A DNA stretch of 64,000 nucleotides from Sceloporus undulatus (taxonomy: Eukaryota > Chordata > Lepidosauria > Squamata > Phrynosomatidae), in assembly GCF_019175285.1 (NCBI RefSeq), contig NC_056523.1, forward strand, positions 123,992,927-124,056,926. The letters are read 5' to 3'. This document shows positions 44,127 through 56,830 of this stretch, piece after piece. Made by a program: the position numbers and the translations under genes. Within the stretch, counting starts at the first letter, position 1, and every line of letters starts with the position of its first letter. The notes below the pieces were generated by a model, which saw nothing but the letters and a program-made list of their open reading frames with translations, had not been told where the DNA came from and ran no database searches.

Positions 44127-44649
44127 GTCTGAAGGGCTGTCACAGAGATGCTTAAGTACATTTGCTTTCTATCGGTAGTACTTGAAGCTTTAGGACCTGA
44201 ACCAATCCATTCACATTTCAAGAATGGGAATGAATTTCCTGGTGATATTGACACTACCACAATGGAATAGACTGTCTTGAAAGGTAGTGGGCTCTCCTTC
44301 ATTAGAAGTTAGGTGAAATAGACATGGCCTTCTATGGAGCCTGTTGTAGAAAGCAGAAAGCTGATCTACAGTTCCTTCTAGTTCTATAATTCTGTGAGTG
44401 CTAAGCATTATATAGTCAAAATGGGACCATCTACACACAAGAGGCCTGGGATAATCTCAGGGATTGTAGAAATACAAAAATAAAGTCTTTGAGTGATTAG
44501 AAAAAAAGCCCTTTAAGGTGCCACCCCACCTTTACCCCCAAACAAAATGGTCCAGCAAAGACACAGTATGATGAGAGTCTGTCAGGAAGGGAGCAAAAGA
44601 ACAGAGTATCCTGGAAGATACTCAAGACTATAAATCTCAGAACTGCATA

Positions 44650-44903
44650 GCATTGAATCACGGCAGGTAAAGCGGTGTCAAACTGAATAATTTCTGCAAT
44701 GCGGATGCAACCTATGGCTCTGGAGGCCAGGGTTTGAATTCTGGCTCATCATATAAACCAACTGGGTGACCTTGGGCAAGTCACACTATCTCAGCCTCAG
44801 AGAAAAGCAATGGCAAACCTCCTCTGAACAAATCTTGGCAAGAAAACCCCATGATAGGGTTGCCATAAATTGGAAATGACTTGAAGGCACACAACAACAC
44901 ATC
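44650..44903 (+). mobile_element. MITE (type B) half joined to a headless SINE
   Basis: The MITE half ends GGATGCAACC and passes at once into TATGGCTCTGGAGGCC of the SINE, which continues to ACTTGAAGGCACACAACAAC. Same junction as at 27.74 kb. Confidence 0.75.
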
Positions 44904-45972
44904 CTGGAAGAAGCCATGGCTTGGATGACCTGCCTGAAAAGGAGTGTCCTGCACTTCTGTACATGCTTTTAAAGTGCCACGTTCTATGTTTTGGTGCAGA
45001 TTAAGTGAACCTTTGCACCCGCTTTGGGAGGTATTGAGAGAAGAAATAAGAATAATCTAGAAAATGAAACCTTGGAGGTTCTTACCTATTGGCAGCATGA
45101 TGAAGTGCCCTCGCCACCTGCTGGTGGAAAAGTGACTGTCAAACAAAAGCAAAGCAGGATTATCTCCCACCAGTTTGGCAGGTGGGTATCATGGTTGTCA
45201 AATTCATAATCTCAGCATTACTGCAGTGCTGAATGTGTTCACATAAAACAGATGGAGAAAATTTCTTTTGTCTTTCTCAAAGATTCTTGGGTTCCAAACC
45301 TGAGCATTGGAAATACTGTATGTTCCAGGATACACCAAGCCCTTAATTCTTTTACACAGGTTATTTGCAACCCAGTAGCAAATTGGAACCTCATTGTCCA
45401 GTATTATACTGGCCAAAAAGAAAACAAAAGAAAGGAGTGATAGGACAGGTAGACTGCAAAAAATGTAAATGAGCCTCACTTGGAAAACCATGACACTCCT
45501 ACAAACAAAATCCCTCTCCCTCATTGAATGCTTACATGTCAAGGTAATGGGTGAGGGTGGCTTCACTTAGTGCTGCCACCATGTGGAAAATCCATGAAGT
45601 GGACTGTGTTGTTTCTTCGCACATCTGTTCTTTCAACTTCTTTGCCACACGTGTGGCAAACATGTGTTTCTTCTAAGGCAAAGGCAAAATGTAGAACTCT
45701 CAGCTACAACCAAATATGGAGACCCATAATTTTATCTCCATCCCAGCAGGTATGGTTAGGTGTGATCATCAAGCCTGGATTGCACATCTTGTCACCAGAT
45801 TTCTGGACTTCCATGTCCCCACACCCATCCAGCCTGATTAAAAGTTCCAACTAATATGGAAGTTTGCACACCATTGTGTAACTGTACTTGGCCCCAAGAA
45901 ACTTGTCTGCCTGTGCATTTGGGATTTTGCTTTATTCATGTAGGCCTACACAATGACCTTCATGCTTGATAT
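44904..45972. other. intergenic, nothing recognised
   Basis: The frame 45566-45204 (minus, 120 codons) shows no family resemblance. A short inverted repeat, CACACGTGTGGCAAACATGTGTTT-like, lies near 45645. Confidence 0.5.
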
Positions 45973-46400
45973 GGAGATCCAGCATGGTACAGTAATTTGA
46001 GCATTGGACTGTGACTCTGGAAACCAGGATTTGAATCCTGGTTCAGCCATGTAAATTCACTAGGTGATCCTGGTCAAGTCACACACTCTCAGCCTCAGAT
46101 GATGGCAATGGGAAACACTCTCTGAAGAAACTTGCCAAGAAAACCCTATGATAGGTTTGCTTTAGGGTCACCATAAGTCAGAAATGAAATGAAGGCACAC
46201 AACAACAATGACTCTGAGAACCATGGTTCAAATCCTCACTCACCCATGGAAGCCCACCTTGTGCAGGTCACACTCACTCAGGCTCAGAGGAAGCCAAAGC
46301 AAACCCTCTTTAAACAAATCTTGCCTAGAAAACCTTGTGATAGATTCACCTTAGTGTCTCCATAAGTCAGAAACAACTTCAAGACACACAGCAAAGATGG
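45973..46400 (+). mobile_element. tandem pair of tRNA-derived SINEs
   Basis: A full copy 45973-46212 (CCAGCATGGTACAGTAATTTG ... AGGCACACAACAACAATG) is followed without spacer by a second, headless copy to about 46395 (ACTCTGAGAACCATGG ... CTTCAAGACACACAGC). Confidence 0.8.
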
Positions 46401-46401
46401 A

Positions 46402-46690
46402 AACAGTGGCGCAGTACAGAGTGCCAAAAAGAGGCACCTCCCCGGCGCCTCTCCTTGCTCCTCAGCAGCACTGCAGCAACCAACTTGCATGGTGCTCCTG
46501 CGCAGCAAGAAAGAAGAGTGCAGAAGCAGCTCCTTTTTTGTGGCACACTTCCACCACCCCAAAGTGGCGCTGCTGGCACGTCATTGCTGCGTGCACCATC
46601 ATGCTAGCATTGCGGGGCATGTGCACGCCCCGCCCCTGAGCAACCCTAGCAAATTATGGGTGTGCCACAAAGGGCCCATCTGTACTGGGT
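46402..46690. repeat. GC-rich non-coding element
   Basis: Rich in GGCGC and GTGGCAC-type motifs, similar in style to 9.2 and 42.8 kb but without clean serial palindromes. Boundaries uncertain. Confidence 0.3.
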
Positions 46691-46939
46691 CAATATTTCT
46701 ATGACTACTTGATTTCCTTTCATGTTCCTACAAATGGATGTGGGGCAATCCATGTAACATACTGCTTCATTTTGCTGCACTTTGCCATATGACCCCATGT
46801 ATTCCACATAAAGCAACTTCATGTGACTTCCTTCATATGACAGAAGGCAGTCAGAGAACCTCTTGTTTAACTCCTACTCTGCTAACAGAATGGCAGGACC
46901 TAATTCGGGATTCTTTTGGCACATTTGACCAAATTACCT

Positions 46940-46970
46940 GAAATTTACAGCGCTTTATAAATGAAGGATA

Positions 46971-47023
<53 letters not shown>

Positions 47024-47055
47024 NNNNNNNNNNAATGATAATAATAATAATAATA
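46940..47055. repeat. LINE-type tail, (GAT)n, 10-N gap, (AAT)n
   Basis: TTACAGCGCTTTATAAATGAAG is a retroelement tail. GAT repeats run to 47023, N at 47024-47033, then an AAT run. Confidence 0.9.
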
Positions 47056-47339
47056 AATGAGCTCTCTAGTCTTGGCCATCATCACCAGTGTCATTCTCCT
47101 GACAAGCTGTAAATAGAATATTGCCAGGCAAGAGATGCAGTTGAGTAGTAGATTCAGTGTGAGTCAACATAGTTGTCAATGACTGCAATCTGAAGCACAC
47201 TTAACCTGGGAGTAAATACCATTAGACTCTGTGGGATTTACCATGGAGGAATCACACCTAAATTGGTGCAGTCTGTCAGCCCTTTCCCCAAAGAAAATGT
47301 TTAAGTGTGTCAGAGGTACCTGAAGAAGCAGAGAATATA
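47056..47339. other. intergenic
   Basis: A half MITE (type C) near 47205-47260 (CACTTAACCTGGGAGTAAAT). No gene. Confidence 0.4.
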
Positions 47340-47440
47340 ATGTGTATACCAGAGCAATCCTATATGTGTCTTCTGAGGAATATAGCTAATCAAGTTAAGA
47401 GGATTTACTCTCAAGTATGTATGCATAGGATTGCAGTGTT
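47340..47440. mobile_element. palindromic MITE (type C)
   Basis: GCAATCCTATATGTGTCTTC and, inverted, GTATGCATAGGATTGC mark the ends. Confidence 0.6.
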
Positions 47441-49020
47441 TAAGACTGTTTGTCTGTCATAGCCCACTTTCCCACAAAAGAAACTATCAATAATTTTTTA
47501 AAAGTCAGTTAAAATCAACATAATACACATCTGTTAAAAGGCATTTTAAAACATCATTTTAAAAGAAGTAACCAAAAAAGAAAAACAGCATTTCTCAATG
47601 AAAACCAGAGCCTGGAAAGTTACTTTTTCAGAAGTTATTTGTTCCAGTACACACTGAAGTGTTTGAAAAGTCATCTGTTCCTGTTACTCATTAAGATGAT
47701 GAGAGGCAGGAGTTCTTATTTGGTGCCCTGCTTGTTGTTTTTCCATTACTTTCTGTTACTTTTTGAAGGGGAATTTTTTTTTTACAATTAATATGGGAAT
47801 GGCATAAAACTTGGAAAACAATCTTTCAAAACACCTCTTAAAGTACCCTTTGAAAATAGTCTTTGAAAGTCATGAGACACTGTTACTTTTTATACCAATA
47901 AAATAACCTTGCTCTCACATGTTATGTAGCTTTTCAAATGTAACTACTTGCCACTCATTGTTCACAATCACAGGTGAAAACCTAGCTCAGCAAGAAGATG
48001 GGGCAGTGGCAGCTAGTACCACCCATGTTACTAGGCTGGTCAAGCTGCTTTATACTGTGGACTACACAGGATCTGTCCAAGGCAGTAGACCTATTTCTGG
48101 AATTAGGATCCAACACCTTTAATATCCTTTGAAGTTCAGGCCAAAAGCTGGAATAGATTCACCACCCCACTCATACAAAGGCCACCAACTGCAATCCTTC
48201 TGCATGTTTACTTCAAACCTAGGAATCAATCCCATTAATTTAAATGTAATTTACTTCTGATTAATTATTCAAAGCAAAGGTGAGGAAATCTCTTTTAGGC
48301 TGAGGGCCAAATTTAGCTTCCGGAAAGTTCTGGATGGGCAGGGGGACACATTCCAGGGACAGACAGGAATATATTTTAATTGATATATATGACTTTCTTT
48401 TAGCCCCATTGCTCTCAGTAAGCAAGGGTTAGGAGCAACATTTCAACCTTTCAGAATGGAGCAGAGGCTATGCAAAAGCTGGGAAACCACAAGATGATTG
48501 TGCGATGGGGAAAGAGATCTTCCCTTCTGCAGAATCTAAGATGCTACGGCTAGCATTTGGGAGTAAGTAAGCAAGCATGGCTAGAAGGATTACTCCTTCT
48601 ATTTGTGCCTTCCCATCCCAGCTCAAATCCTACAGAGGATTCTTAAAATTATTCCTGTTAACAGATTTTGTCCCAGCTTGGTTTTAGAGCTATCCCTGTC
48701 ATTAGGCAGATTGGGGCAGCTGCCTCAGTTGGCAGATACATGGAGAATGGCAGCAAAGTGTCAGAGGACATGGTCGCATGTGCCATATGTCACTATTCTC
48801 CAATAACTTGCTTTGTTCCTGAAACCTTAGGCATCCTGTAGGACACTACAGGAATTGAAGAAAGGGACTGCAATGTTCATATGACTGACTTTCCCATTAG
48901 GGAGCAATAGAGGAACAAGCAGCTAGTTAAGATTTCCTGTAGTGCTCCCTCTCTTGATTGTTTCCTTGTTTGGCATAGCAGTTTCTTTTTACTTACTTCC
49001 TCCAACACCGTTTTCTCTCT
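47441..49020. other. intergenic, nothing recognised
   Basis: A hAT-like trace near 48282-48400 (GGCTGAGGGCCAAATTTAGC). No coding or RNA signal. Confidence 0.45.
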
Positions 49021-49290
49021 CTTTCCAGCTTATTTATTTATTTATTTATACCCCACTTTCCCTCCACAACTGGGACACAAAGTGGCTTACAAATTTTTAA
49101 AAAATACAATTAAAAACATACAAAAGTGGTCATTAAAAAAAGAACTAGGATAGTATTAAAATACACCACTCATTACAAAATAAAATGCAGTTTAAAAGAT
49201 AAAAGTGTTTAAAACAGTACATTTTAAAACAGCTAAAATACTAAAACATTAAAGCAATAAAAATAAAACTGTGTACAGACCCTTAAACCT
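49021..49290. repeat. retroelement tail, A-rich
   Basis: TATTTATTTATTTATACCCC, CACAAAGTGGCTTACAAAT and A-rich text to 49290; similar to the 30.0 kb repeat. Confidence 0.45.
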
Positions 49291-49799
49291 TCAAATCCAG
49301 CACCACAGAGCATTAAGAATGCAAACCTAACCATCTGTAAACCTCTTAATCATATAGCCAGAAATGGGAGACTTCATCTTTTTCTTCAGCATACATATTT
49401 CACTATATTGAAGGTTCTTTGTCACTGAAGACAAACTTGATTGATAATTACATCCTCCATCTTCCACGTATGCTAACCATTGTCCCATCTCCACTGTGGC
49501 AGTAAGATTCATTCACCGATGAATTAATTCTGTATGTAGAACGCCTTTTGCCTCAGGCAGCCAAATGTCTTGGACAAACCCTGCTTGTTATTTTGGCTTC
49601 TGTTCTGCCATTGGCTGCATTTTGATTTCTGAAATAGGAGCAGCCACAAGGTGGGGTCCACAAGCCACAGTCAAGCTGAGCTGTGGGCATGTGCAGGGAA
49701 GCTGATGGTAGAAGGTCTGGGAAGATCAGGCCTGCTCTGGCTGAGCCAGTAATATGCAAAAGAGACCATCCCTCACTTTGTCACTGAAGACAAACTTGA
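49291..49799. other. intergenic, nothing recognised
   Basis: The phrase CTTTGTCACTGAAGACAAACTTGA occurs twice (49420 and 49777), a short direct repeat of unknown origin. Confidence 0.4.
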
Positions 49800-49936
49800 G
49801 ACCATCCCAAACTGTGGCCCTCTAAGAGTTCTGGAGTTCAGCTCCCAGAATCCCCAGACAGCTTGGTGGACAGTCAGGAATTCTGGGAGCTGAAGTTCAA
49901 AACATCTGGAGGACCAAAGCCTGGGAATCACAGCTA
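49800..49936. mobile_element. palindromic MITE (type A)
   Basis: ATCCCAAACTGTGGCCCTC and, inverted, GGACCAAAGCCTGGGAATCA; CAGCTCCCAGAATCCC mirrors AATTCTGGGAGCTG. Confidence 0.7.
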
Positions 49937-49974
49937 GTCTACAGTAATGTGCAAAGGAGGCCATCCCTCTACAG

Positions 49975-50356
49975 CAGGGGTAGGCAACCTGCGGCCCGCG
50001 GGCCGGATGCGGCCTGGCGAGGCCTTGGGACCGGCCCCAGCCCAGTCCTGCCGCCGATTGCCGCCGGGGCCTTTGGTGTCTCACGCGAGGGGCATGGTGG
50101 GGCAATTGTCTATAGAAGCCTCAGAAACATGCATTTATCTTAACATTTTTTAAAAAATCAGCAATTTTTTTCACGTGTCCTCCATTTTTTGTTTAAAAAG
50201 TGCCCTCCATTTGGAAATTTTGTCCTACATTTGTCCTGGTTTATTTATTTATTTAATTTTTAAAAAAATATTTAATTATTTATTTTTTGGCTTCAGCCCC
50301 CCAGTTGTCTGAGGGACAGCAACCCGACCCCGGCTCAAAAAGGTTGCCTACCCCTG
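49975..50356. mobile_element. non-autonomous hAT transposon, 382 bp
   Basis: Ends CAGGGGTAGGCAACCTGCGG and AGGTTGCCTACCCCTG. Perfect 8-bp duplication CTCTACAG at 49967-49974 and 50357-50364. Same family as 18646-19008. Confidence 0.93.
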
Positions 50357-50847
50357 CTCTACAGTGACCATTCCCATCCTTGGAGCTAGAGATAATGACT
50401 GCTGGCTTTTGGAGTCATTGAGGGGATCCAGGAACTAAATCCTTACACTTTGGAAGATATTATGATCTAGCCATTAATGTTCAGATAAACTGACACATGG
50501 ATTTTCCAAAAGAAGGTGCTGCAAGGGCCAAATTCTGCCAAGTGTTAATAGTGTTGTCCTGAGTGCCATGCTGTTATTAATAGGCAGCGTGTTTATCAGG
50601 GCCTGCTTTTGCAGGTAGAGATCAAGTGACCAGGCTCTGCTGACTTGCTGCTAATGCCAAGGAGCAGTAATTAGATCCTTGGGCCAAGCTCCCAACATGC
50701 CCCATTTTTATCCTGTTCATAGGAAACCCCAAAACACAAACACTGTGTGTACTGTTTATAATGGTTACAGGGACCAAAAATTTCACGGACAAAATAGAAC
50801 CAACCAGGCAGGAGACTTTTTCCAAACTATGCAATGTTTCTGGTAAG

Positions 50848-50915
50848 GCTGTAATCCTATGCCCACTTCCCCAGGAGTAAGCACTGACCTAAATGGGAAC
50901 TGTTTCTGAGTTCGC
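50848..50915. mobile_element. MITE half (type C)
   Basis: GGCTGTAATCCTATGCCCAC and AGGAGTAAGCACTGACC match one half of the type C family. Confidence 0.4.
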
Positions 50916-52460
50916 ATATGTTGGATGTCACTGTACATCAGAGGTAGGGGACACATAAACCTCCAAAGGATTTTACATGGTAATTTCCCTCAGTTCTTGG
51001 CAGCATAAAGTGATGGTGGAAACTGCAGCCCAACACCATTGCGAAGCTGTGTATTCTCCCAATACACATTTTGTCATGTAAATATCCAAATTGTTCCTTT
51101 TTAAAAACAGCTTGGAAGTAACTAGGTACAAATAACTACTTATTTGTCATAAATTTATTTTATCTAAATAACTACATTCAATTATAGTTGTAACTTCATT
51201 GGGGATCTCTTCATTACTTTTGTGGAATAACCTCTTCTGGGGTGACTTTTAGTTACCTTTCTAGTTGTGTAGATGTGGCACTACTAAACAGGGAAAGGGA
51301 GGTATCATATGGTTCAAGGGCTGGCTGATGCTGTGCCTTGGATTCTGTTGTAGTTGTGGAGGCCATATCAAGGTGGAGGCATGAAGGCATGTCTTGTACC
51401 AGAGATAAACAGCATGCAGATTTATTTATTTTTTTGAAAAGATAATTAAAGGAATTATTTTGGATACTTCTGAGAAGTAGAAGCAAAGAGTCTATTTGAA
51501 AATGTAACTATCAATGTAACTAACTATCCTGGTTGGGGTACTATAACAGAAGCTAATTACATTTAAAAGTAACTTTTCCAGCACTGCTTGTGAATGAGGG
51601 ATTTCTTCATTGCTTCAAATTTTCATCCAGTTCCTGGCCTTTGGACATTTTAATACCTTGAATGAAAATGGAAAACTGTAGAGATGGTTGACCAGGAGAA
51701 AGAAGATGGCAATCCTGCTGGAACCTGCTTGCCATCACCTCACAATCTGTGTTTGGCTTACAGGATGAGTAAAAATGTGCTGCCCTAAAAATACCTTATT
51801 GTAACTGCTTGTGATCTCATAACTTTCTACCCCTCCCAAAATCTGCCTGCCCTGCTTCCACCAGTGCAGTTCCTCCTGGGCTCTGCTTCTGATCTTGCTC
51901 TTCCTTCCTGCGATGACCTCCTGCTATACAGCCTAGAACTACAGTAGGGTTGCTCCTCTGCCCCAGCCTAAAGGAACCCCCCTTTTCTCCTTGTTATTTG
52001 AGCCTCACTGATCCCCATCAACCCCTCAAGCTTGGAAACATCCCTTCTGTGGACTATAACTTCCAAAATCTTCCAGCCAACATGCATTTTTACATTCAGA
52101 AGATTATGGGAGTTATGTGATCAGAAAAGTGAGAGGAACTTTTCCAAGTTCTGATGAGCCTTCTGCTGCTGCTTTCTTTGCTCTGTGCTCCCAAACTGCC
52201 CAGTATCTGACAGCCCTCTTCATGTGGTTACTGACATGCATCCCCTTCCATTCCCTAGGAGCAGTGATGTTTACACATATGCACGCCACAGATGAGATGC
52301 CAGTGAGCAGCAGGGGTGGTGGAAAGGAAAGGAAAGTTTCTTGCACACAGGCTTCTTTGTCCGGTTGGAGCTTTGGCCGTGGAGGAAGCTGCCTGAGGGT
52401 TCTGCAAGCATCCCAGGAATCCTACAGCACACACAGGCCGAGGGATGCATGTTTGCATTG
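50916..52460. other. intergenic, nothing recognised
   Basis: MITE-like snippets near 51000-51040 and 52045-52120. The frames of 114-119 codons near 52.1-52.6 kb show no domain. Confidence 0.5.
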
Positions 52461-52462
52461 AA

Positions 52463-52493
<31 letters not shown>

Positions 52494-52500
52494 GGAGACA
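52463..52500. repeat. (TG)n(AG)n microsatellite
   Basis: TG repeats pass directly into AG repeats. Confidence 0.9.
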
Positions 52501-52654
52501 GAAAGAGGAAAAGAAGCATATGGATATGGAGAATTTGGGCTGCTTCTTATTTGTACCCATTGCCAAAGGGGGTATCCATCTTAGACTGTTGCAGAAAAAA
52601 CAAAATAATGCCATAGCACCTAGAGGACTAACAATTTGATTATTAATTTGTTTG

Positions 52655-52868
52655 TTTTATTTATATACCACTATTCCAAAGATCATAGCGGTGAACAGCA
52701 AGTAAGCTAATTTGCCCCCAACAGTCTGGGTACTCATTTTAGCCACCTCGGAAGGATGCAAGCCTGAGTCGAGCTTGGGCCCTTTTGCTGGTCTTGAACT
52801 CACAACCTTGTGGTTTTGAGTGAATGGCTGCAGTACAGGCATTTAACCACTGCGCCACCAGGGCTCCA
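52655..52868 (-). mobile_element. Sauria-type SINE (GGCGCAGTGG head)
   Basis: Reverse complement reads GGAGCCCTGGTGGCGCAGTG, a B-box-like AGTTCAAGACC, GGCTAAAATGAGTACCCAGA, a C-rich centre and a tail GTATATAAATAA. Same family as 63.5-63.7 kb. Confidence 0.85.
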
Positions 52869-55312
52869 TTATGTACTCAACTATAGCCCACTACTTCATC
52901 AGATATTTGAGAGATCAAGCCATTTCCACTCCTATCATGAAAACTCAGAGGAGTAGATTTAGCGGTGCTTCTAAGTGGATTCACCAGTCTTTGGTGCCTT
53001 GCAGGAGGCTAAAATGTGTTTTCTGAGTAGTCACCAGCCACAGCATTGTGTTCTGAAAGACTCTCTCAACCATACTCATCCCTCAGAGATCCTGCTTGCA
53101 CTTTCATACCTTAGCCTCATAAGAACTCTGACCTCATCTGCTCCCAATAGCAAGCAGATTTCTCTCAGAACCCTGCCTCAATCTCCAGATTCCTAGACTC
53201 CCCCAGAAATATTCTGGGAATTTCTCACTCTGCAAAGTCACAGCACCCAACCTTTGCTTATTATGCCATGGCAACTCTCAAGACTCCACTTCAAGTGGAA
53301 AACAACAACATCCTGTATTTGTTGAGTTGTAGCGTGATCATGGATATGGTACAATCTTATTGAAGGAAAAAGAAATGTGCAGAACTAATGCACAAAATGA
53401 CATTTATTTCAAAATGCTTTGGGCATGTGCAGGAGGTTCTAATTTAGGGTGTGGAATATTTCACCACACCCGGTCCATACAGGGTAGACACTAAGAGAGA
53501 TTTGGATTATAAAATTAATATAAATGTGCTTGTCCAGAAATACCCTGTTGTAACACATTTACTGTATATGTAGCAATACATGTATTTTGGCTTTAACTTT
53601 AACTTGAGATAGAAGAATAAATTAGTGGGAATACCCCTTATAGTATGCACTTTAAAAAAAAAATTATTCATTGTTGTCTTTCAGGATAAACTGACCCATC
53701 TTCCTTCCTTCTTTCTCTTAAAAATATTTATGCAATTACATATTCAGAAGCTTTGACCTACAGTGACATATATCTTAAGCTATTGGCTTCCATACTGTGT
53801 AGGTGATAAGGATTAAGGATGCAAACAATAACATTAGAAATGACTATTGAACAGTGCACTGGGTTTACTGGTTTGCAGGGGAAAGCTCCCCCAGGTTCTC
53901 TGCTGAACCTTCCGGGCTAAAAGTTTTAAAATGAACAATTAGCAAGAGTGACTCCAAATAAAATGAGATAGAAGGGAAGAAATCAGGTCAAGTACAAACT
54001 AGTTACAGTATTTCTATATTTAAAAGGCTGAAAATGATAGCAATAAAAACTGACAGAGAAGTCTGTGTGTTCAATGCAAGCTGGTTCTCAGAATAAAAGA
54101 AGAGAACAATGGTGCAGGTTCTAAAATGCTACTCCTCACCAGCCTAAGGGGACTGGAGGGGTGTATCTTAATTTAAGGGACTACAGACTAAGGCACAAAT
54201 GATGAAAAAGATCCTTTTCTCTGTCTCCTCCCTCAGGGACCTCCCTCTTGCTTTAACCTTTTGCCTGTATTTAATATTTTCCTAACTAGGGGGCTGTCAC
54301 CTTGAGTGTGGCAAAACATGATCTCAGAAATCTTCTATAGAGGTTCAAAAACAAAACCATGTGGTTAAAGTGATGAGTGCAAAGCTTGTGCTTCATGTGC
54401 AAAGGGCAAATGTGAATGACTCTTAGATGGTCTGGGGGATGAGAACAACGGGATTGCATGTATGGGACAAAGCCAATTAAGGACAGACATTTACTCTCTT
54501 TCAAATCCAGATAAGATTGTCTAACATCTCTGGAAACTGCACAATAACTTACAGTGGGGGGGAGGTGGGATGAACCAGTCTGAGCCAATTTGGCAATGTC
54601 TCCATTCAGTGTAGGTGGAACAAGACAGTTAAGCACTTATTGCTCTCCTGAACACATCAATGAAATTGTTTCCTTGTCAGCAAGAGGGAGGGACATTTCA
54701 GTTTGTACATTAAAATGAGGCTTGACTTCTCCAAGTTGGACAGGGATCCAGGCTCACTTGTCTACCCTTCCAGCATACTTCTTACAATACTCTGGCAAAA
54801 GGTATCTCCCTGCCTTAGCACCAAAGTCTAACAATTTATATTTATTGACCATAACTCATCATAACTTGTGTTAGACAGCTATAGCTAAATAAGAATGGGA
54901 TGCATAGGCATTATACTATTGGTATGTGTTGCTATGTTAGCATGAACCAGATGGCCTTACTTTACTTGGAGATAAATATGTAGTAAGAAGCAGTAGCTCA
55001 CCTGAATATAGAATCCATATGAGACCTCCGTAGCCTTCTTCAGTCCTCTTTAGGTAATAAATATTGTATGCCCTGGGCCCTCCTTGGATGAGCATAACCT
55101 GGTTGCATGTCTGTTGCATTTATATGATGTCATTTCTCAGTGATGTCACAGCAGTTCAGAAAAATGACAACAAACAAAGCCACCTATCAGATAAAACTAC
55201 AATTTAACATCAGGTGGTTTAAAATATCAAAACACATTAAAATGCTGATTAATCTCTGATGCCAAAGTGACACTGATGTATACCTTGCACAGCTGGGGTG
55301 CCACTACTGAAA
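52869..55312. other. intergenic, no gene recognised
   Basis: Frames up to 116 codons (54636-54286 minus) lack any recognisable family. A run of A and T near 53.65 kb. I see no repeats I can name. Confidence 0.5.
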
Positions 55313-55374
<62 letters not shown>

Positions 55375-55500
55375 GCTTTATTTATATAGCACTGTAAATT
55401 TACACAGCACTGTACATACAATCTTTTAATTAGATGGATCCCTGACCTCAGGCTTACAATCTAAGAAGACATGACACAAAAGGGGAAGGGAGTGGAGGAT
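55313..55500. repeat. (ATT)n and adjacent retroelement tail
   Basis: About 60 bp of ATT, fully assembled, then TTTATTTATATAGCACTGTAAATT and CAGGCTTACAATCTAAGAAG, a dispersed tail also seen at 30.32 kb. Confidence 0.75.
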
Positions 55501-55564
55501 GGAGCCGGATGCCTTCTGGGAAGGGCTCAGTTCCTTTGGGGAGGCCTGATGGGATTGGCCCACC

Positions 55565-55800
55565 CTCTCTCCCTCATGATTTGCATGTGTATTGTTCTGT
55601 TGCTGATCACTCCTGCATTCCCAGGCTCACACAGTATATATAGACCCACTTTTTTCCAGGCAAGCATTCTCTGAAGATGCCAGCCACAGATGCTGGCAAA
55701 ACGTCAGGAAGAAACTCTGCTAGAACATGGCCACATAGCCCAAAAATCCCACAAAAAACCATGGATGCCGGCCATGAAAGCCTTCGACTTTACATCGTAA
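55565..55800 (+). mobile_element. Penelope-like element terminal repeat
   Basis: GTATTGTTCTGTTGCTGATC, then the hammerhead-like motif at 55671, then CATGGCCACATAGCC and CCATGAAAGCCTTCGAC. Matches the terminal repeat at 1.4-2.1 kb. No protein part is left. Confidence 0.65.
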
Positions 55801-56539
55801 AGAGAAAGGTTTCCCCTTCAACTTGATTGTCATGTCAAGTCATGTCTGACTGTAGGACGCAGTGCTCATCTCCATTACTAAGCCCAAGGGAGCCAGCATT
55901 GTCAAAGATGGCTCTGTGATCATATGGAAAGCATGGCTGCACAGAACACTGTTACCTTCCCACCGATGTGGTACCTATTTATCTACTTGCATTTTCATAC
56001 ACTTTCAAGCTTCTAGGTTGGCAGAAACTGAGACTAGTGCCAGGAGCTCACTCTCCCATGTGGCACTTGGGCTGCGATTTGCCAACCTGCCGATTTTGCA
56101 GTCGTCAGAGTCAGTGTCTTAATCACCGATCTATCAAGTGATACTGCTACTTAAAACTCCTATTGCTGTATTTGTCATTGAGCAAAGCTCCTGAGGTATT
56201 TTCAGAGGCAACCTTATGTATAAAAGCATTTCAGCAATCCAGGTGGATGATACTTGAGTATGGATGACCAGCATGTTAGCATGCCTAGATCAGACCCAGA
56301 TTCACAGCAAGAAACAGTCTCTGGAAAGCTTTTCCTTTGAAATAGCCAAACATATATTGGGATCTCTGTAACAAAATAAATACTCCTAGGGGGCCATTCA
56401 GACTACGAAAAAAAAATGGTTTTCAAACTGATTCTTGCACGTGAAGTTCATACTCACCCTGAATCTCACACAAGTGAATCTGAGGCTTGCACACCCGTTC
56501 CATGGTAAATGGCCCCTAGAGCGGTGTTTTTGAAATCAG
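55801..56539. other. intergenic, nothing recognised
   Basis: No gene-like frame or named repeat. Confidence 0.5.
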
Positions 56540-56830
56540 CCCCGTCCACCGCAACGGGCCTCCTAGAGGCTGCCGCCAATGGCGGCAAAGTCTCACGCAA
56601 CCTTTCCTGTGGTCGCGCGAGACTTCGCCTCTAAGCCGCCGCCATTTTGTTTCGTAAAATGGCGGCAAAGTCTTGCGCGACCACATGAAAGGTTGCTCGA
56701 GACTTCACCACCATTTTGAGAAATAAAATGACAGTGCCCAGAACAGCAAAATGCTGCAATCGGCAGCGGCAGCAGGAGTGAGCAGGGGCCGGCCGAAAGG
56801 CCTCCGCGGGCCAGAGGTTGCCAACCCCTG
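56540..56830. mobile_element. hAT element, one end lost
   Basis: The right end is GGTTGCCAACCCCTG, followed by CTTTAAGG. The interior (AAGTCTCGCGC-like text, CCATTTTGTTTCGTAAAATGG inverted repeat) matches the 38.4 kb element. No clear left terminal repeat. Confidence 0.65.
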
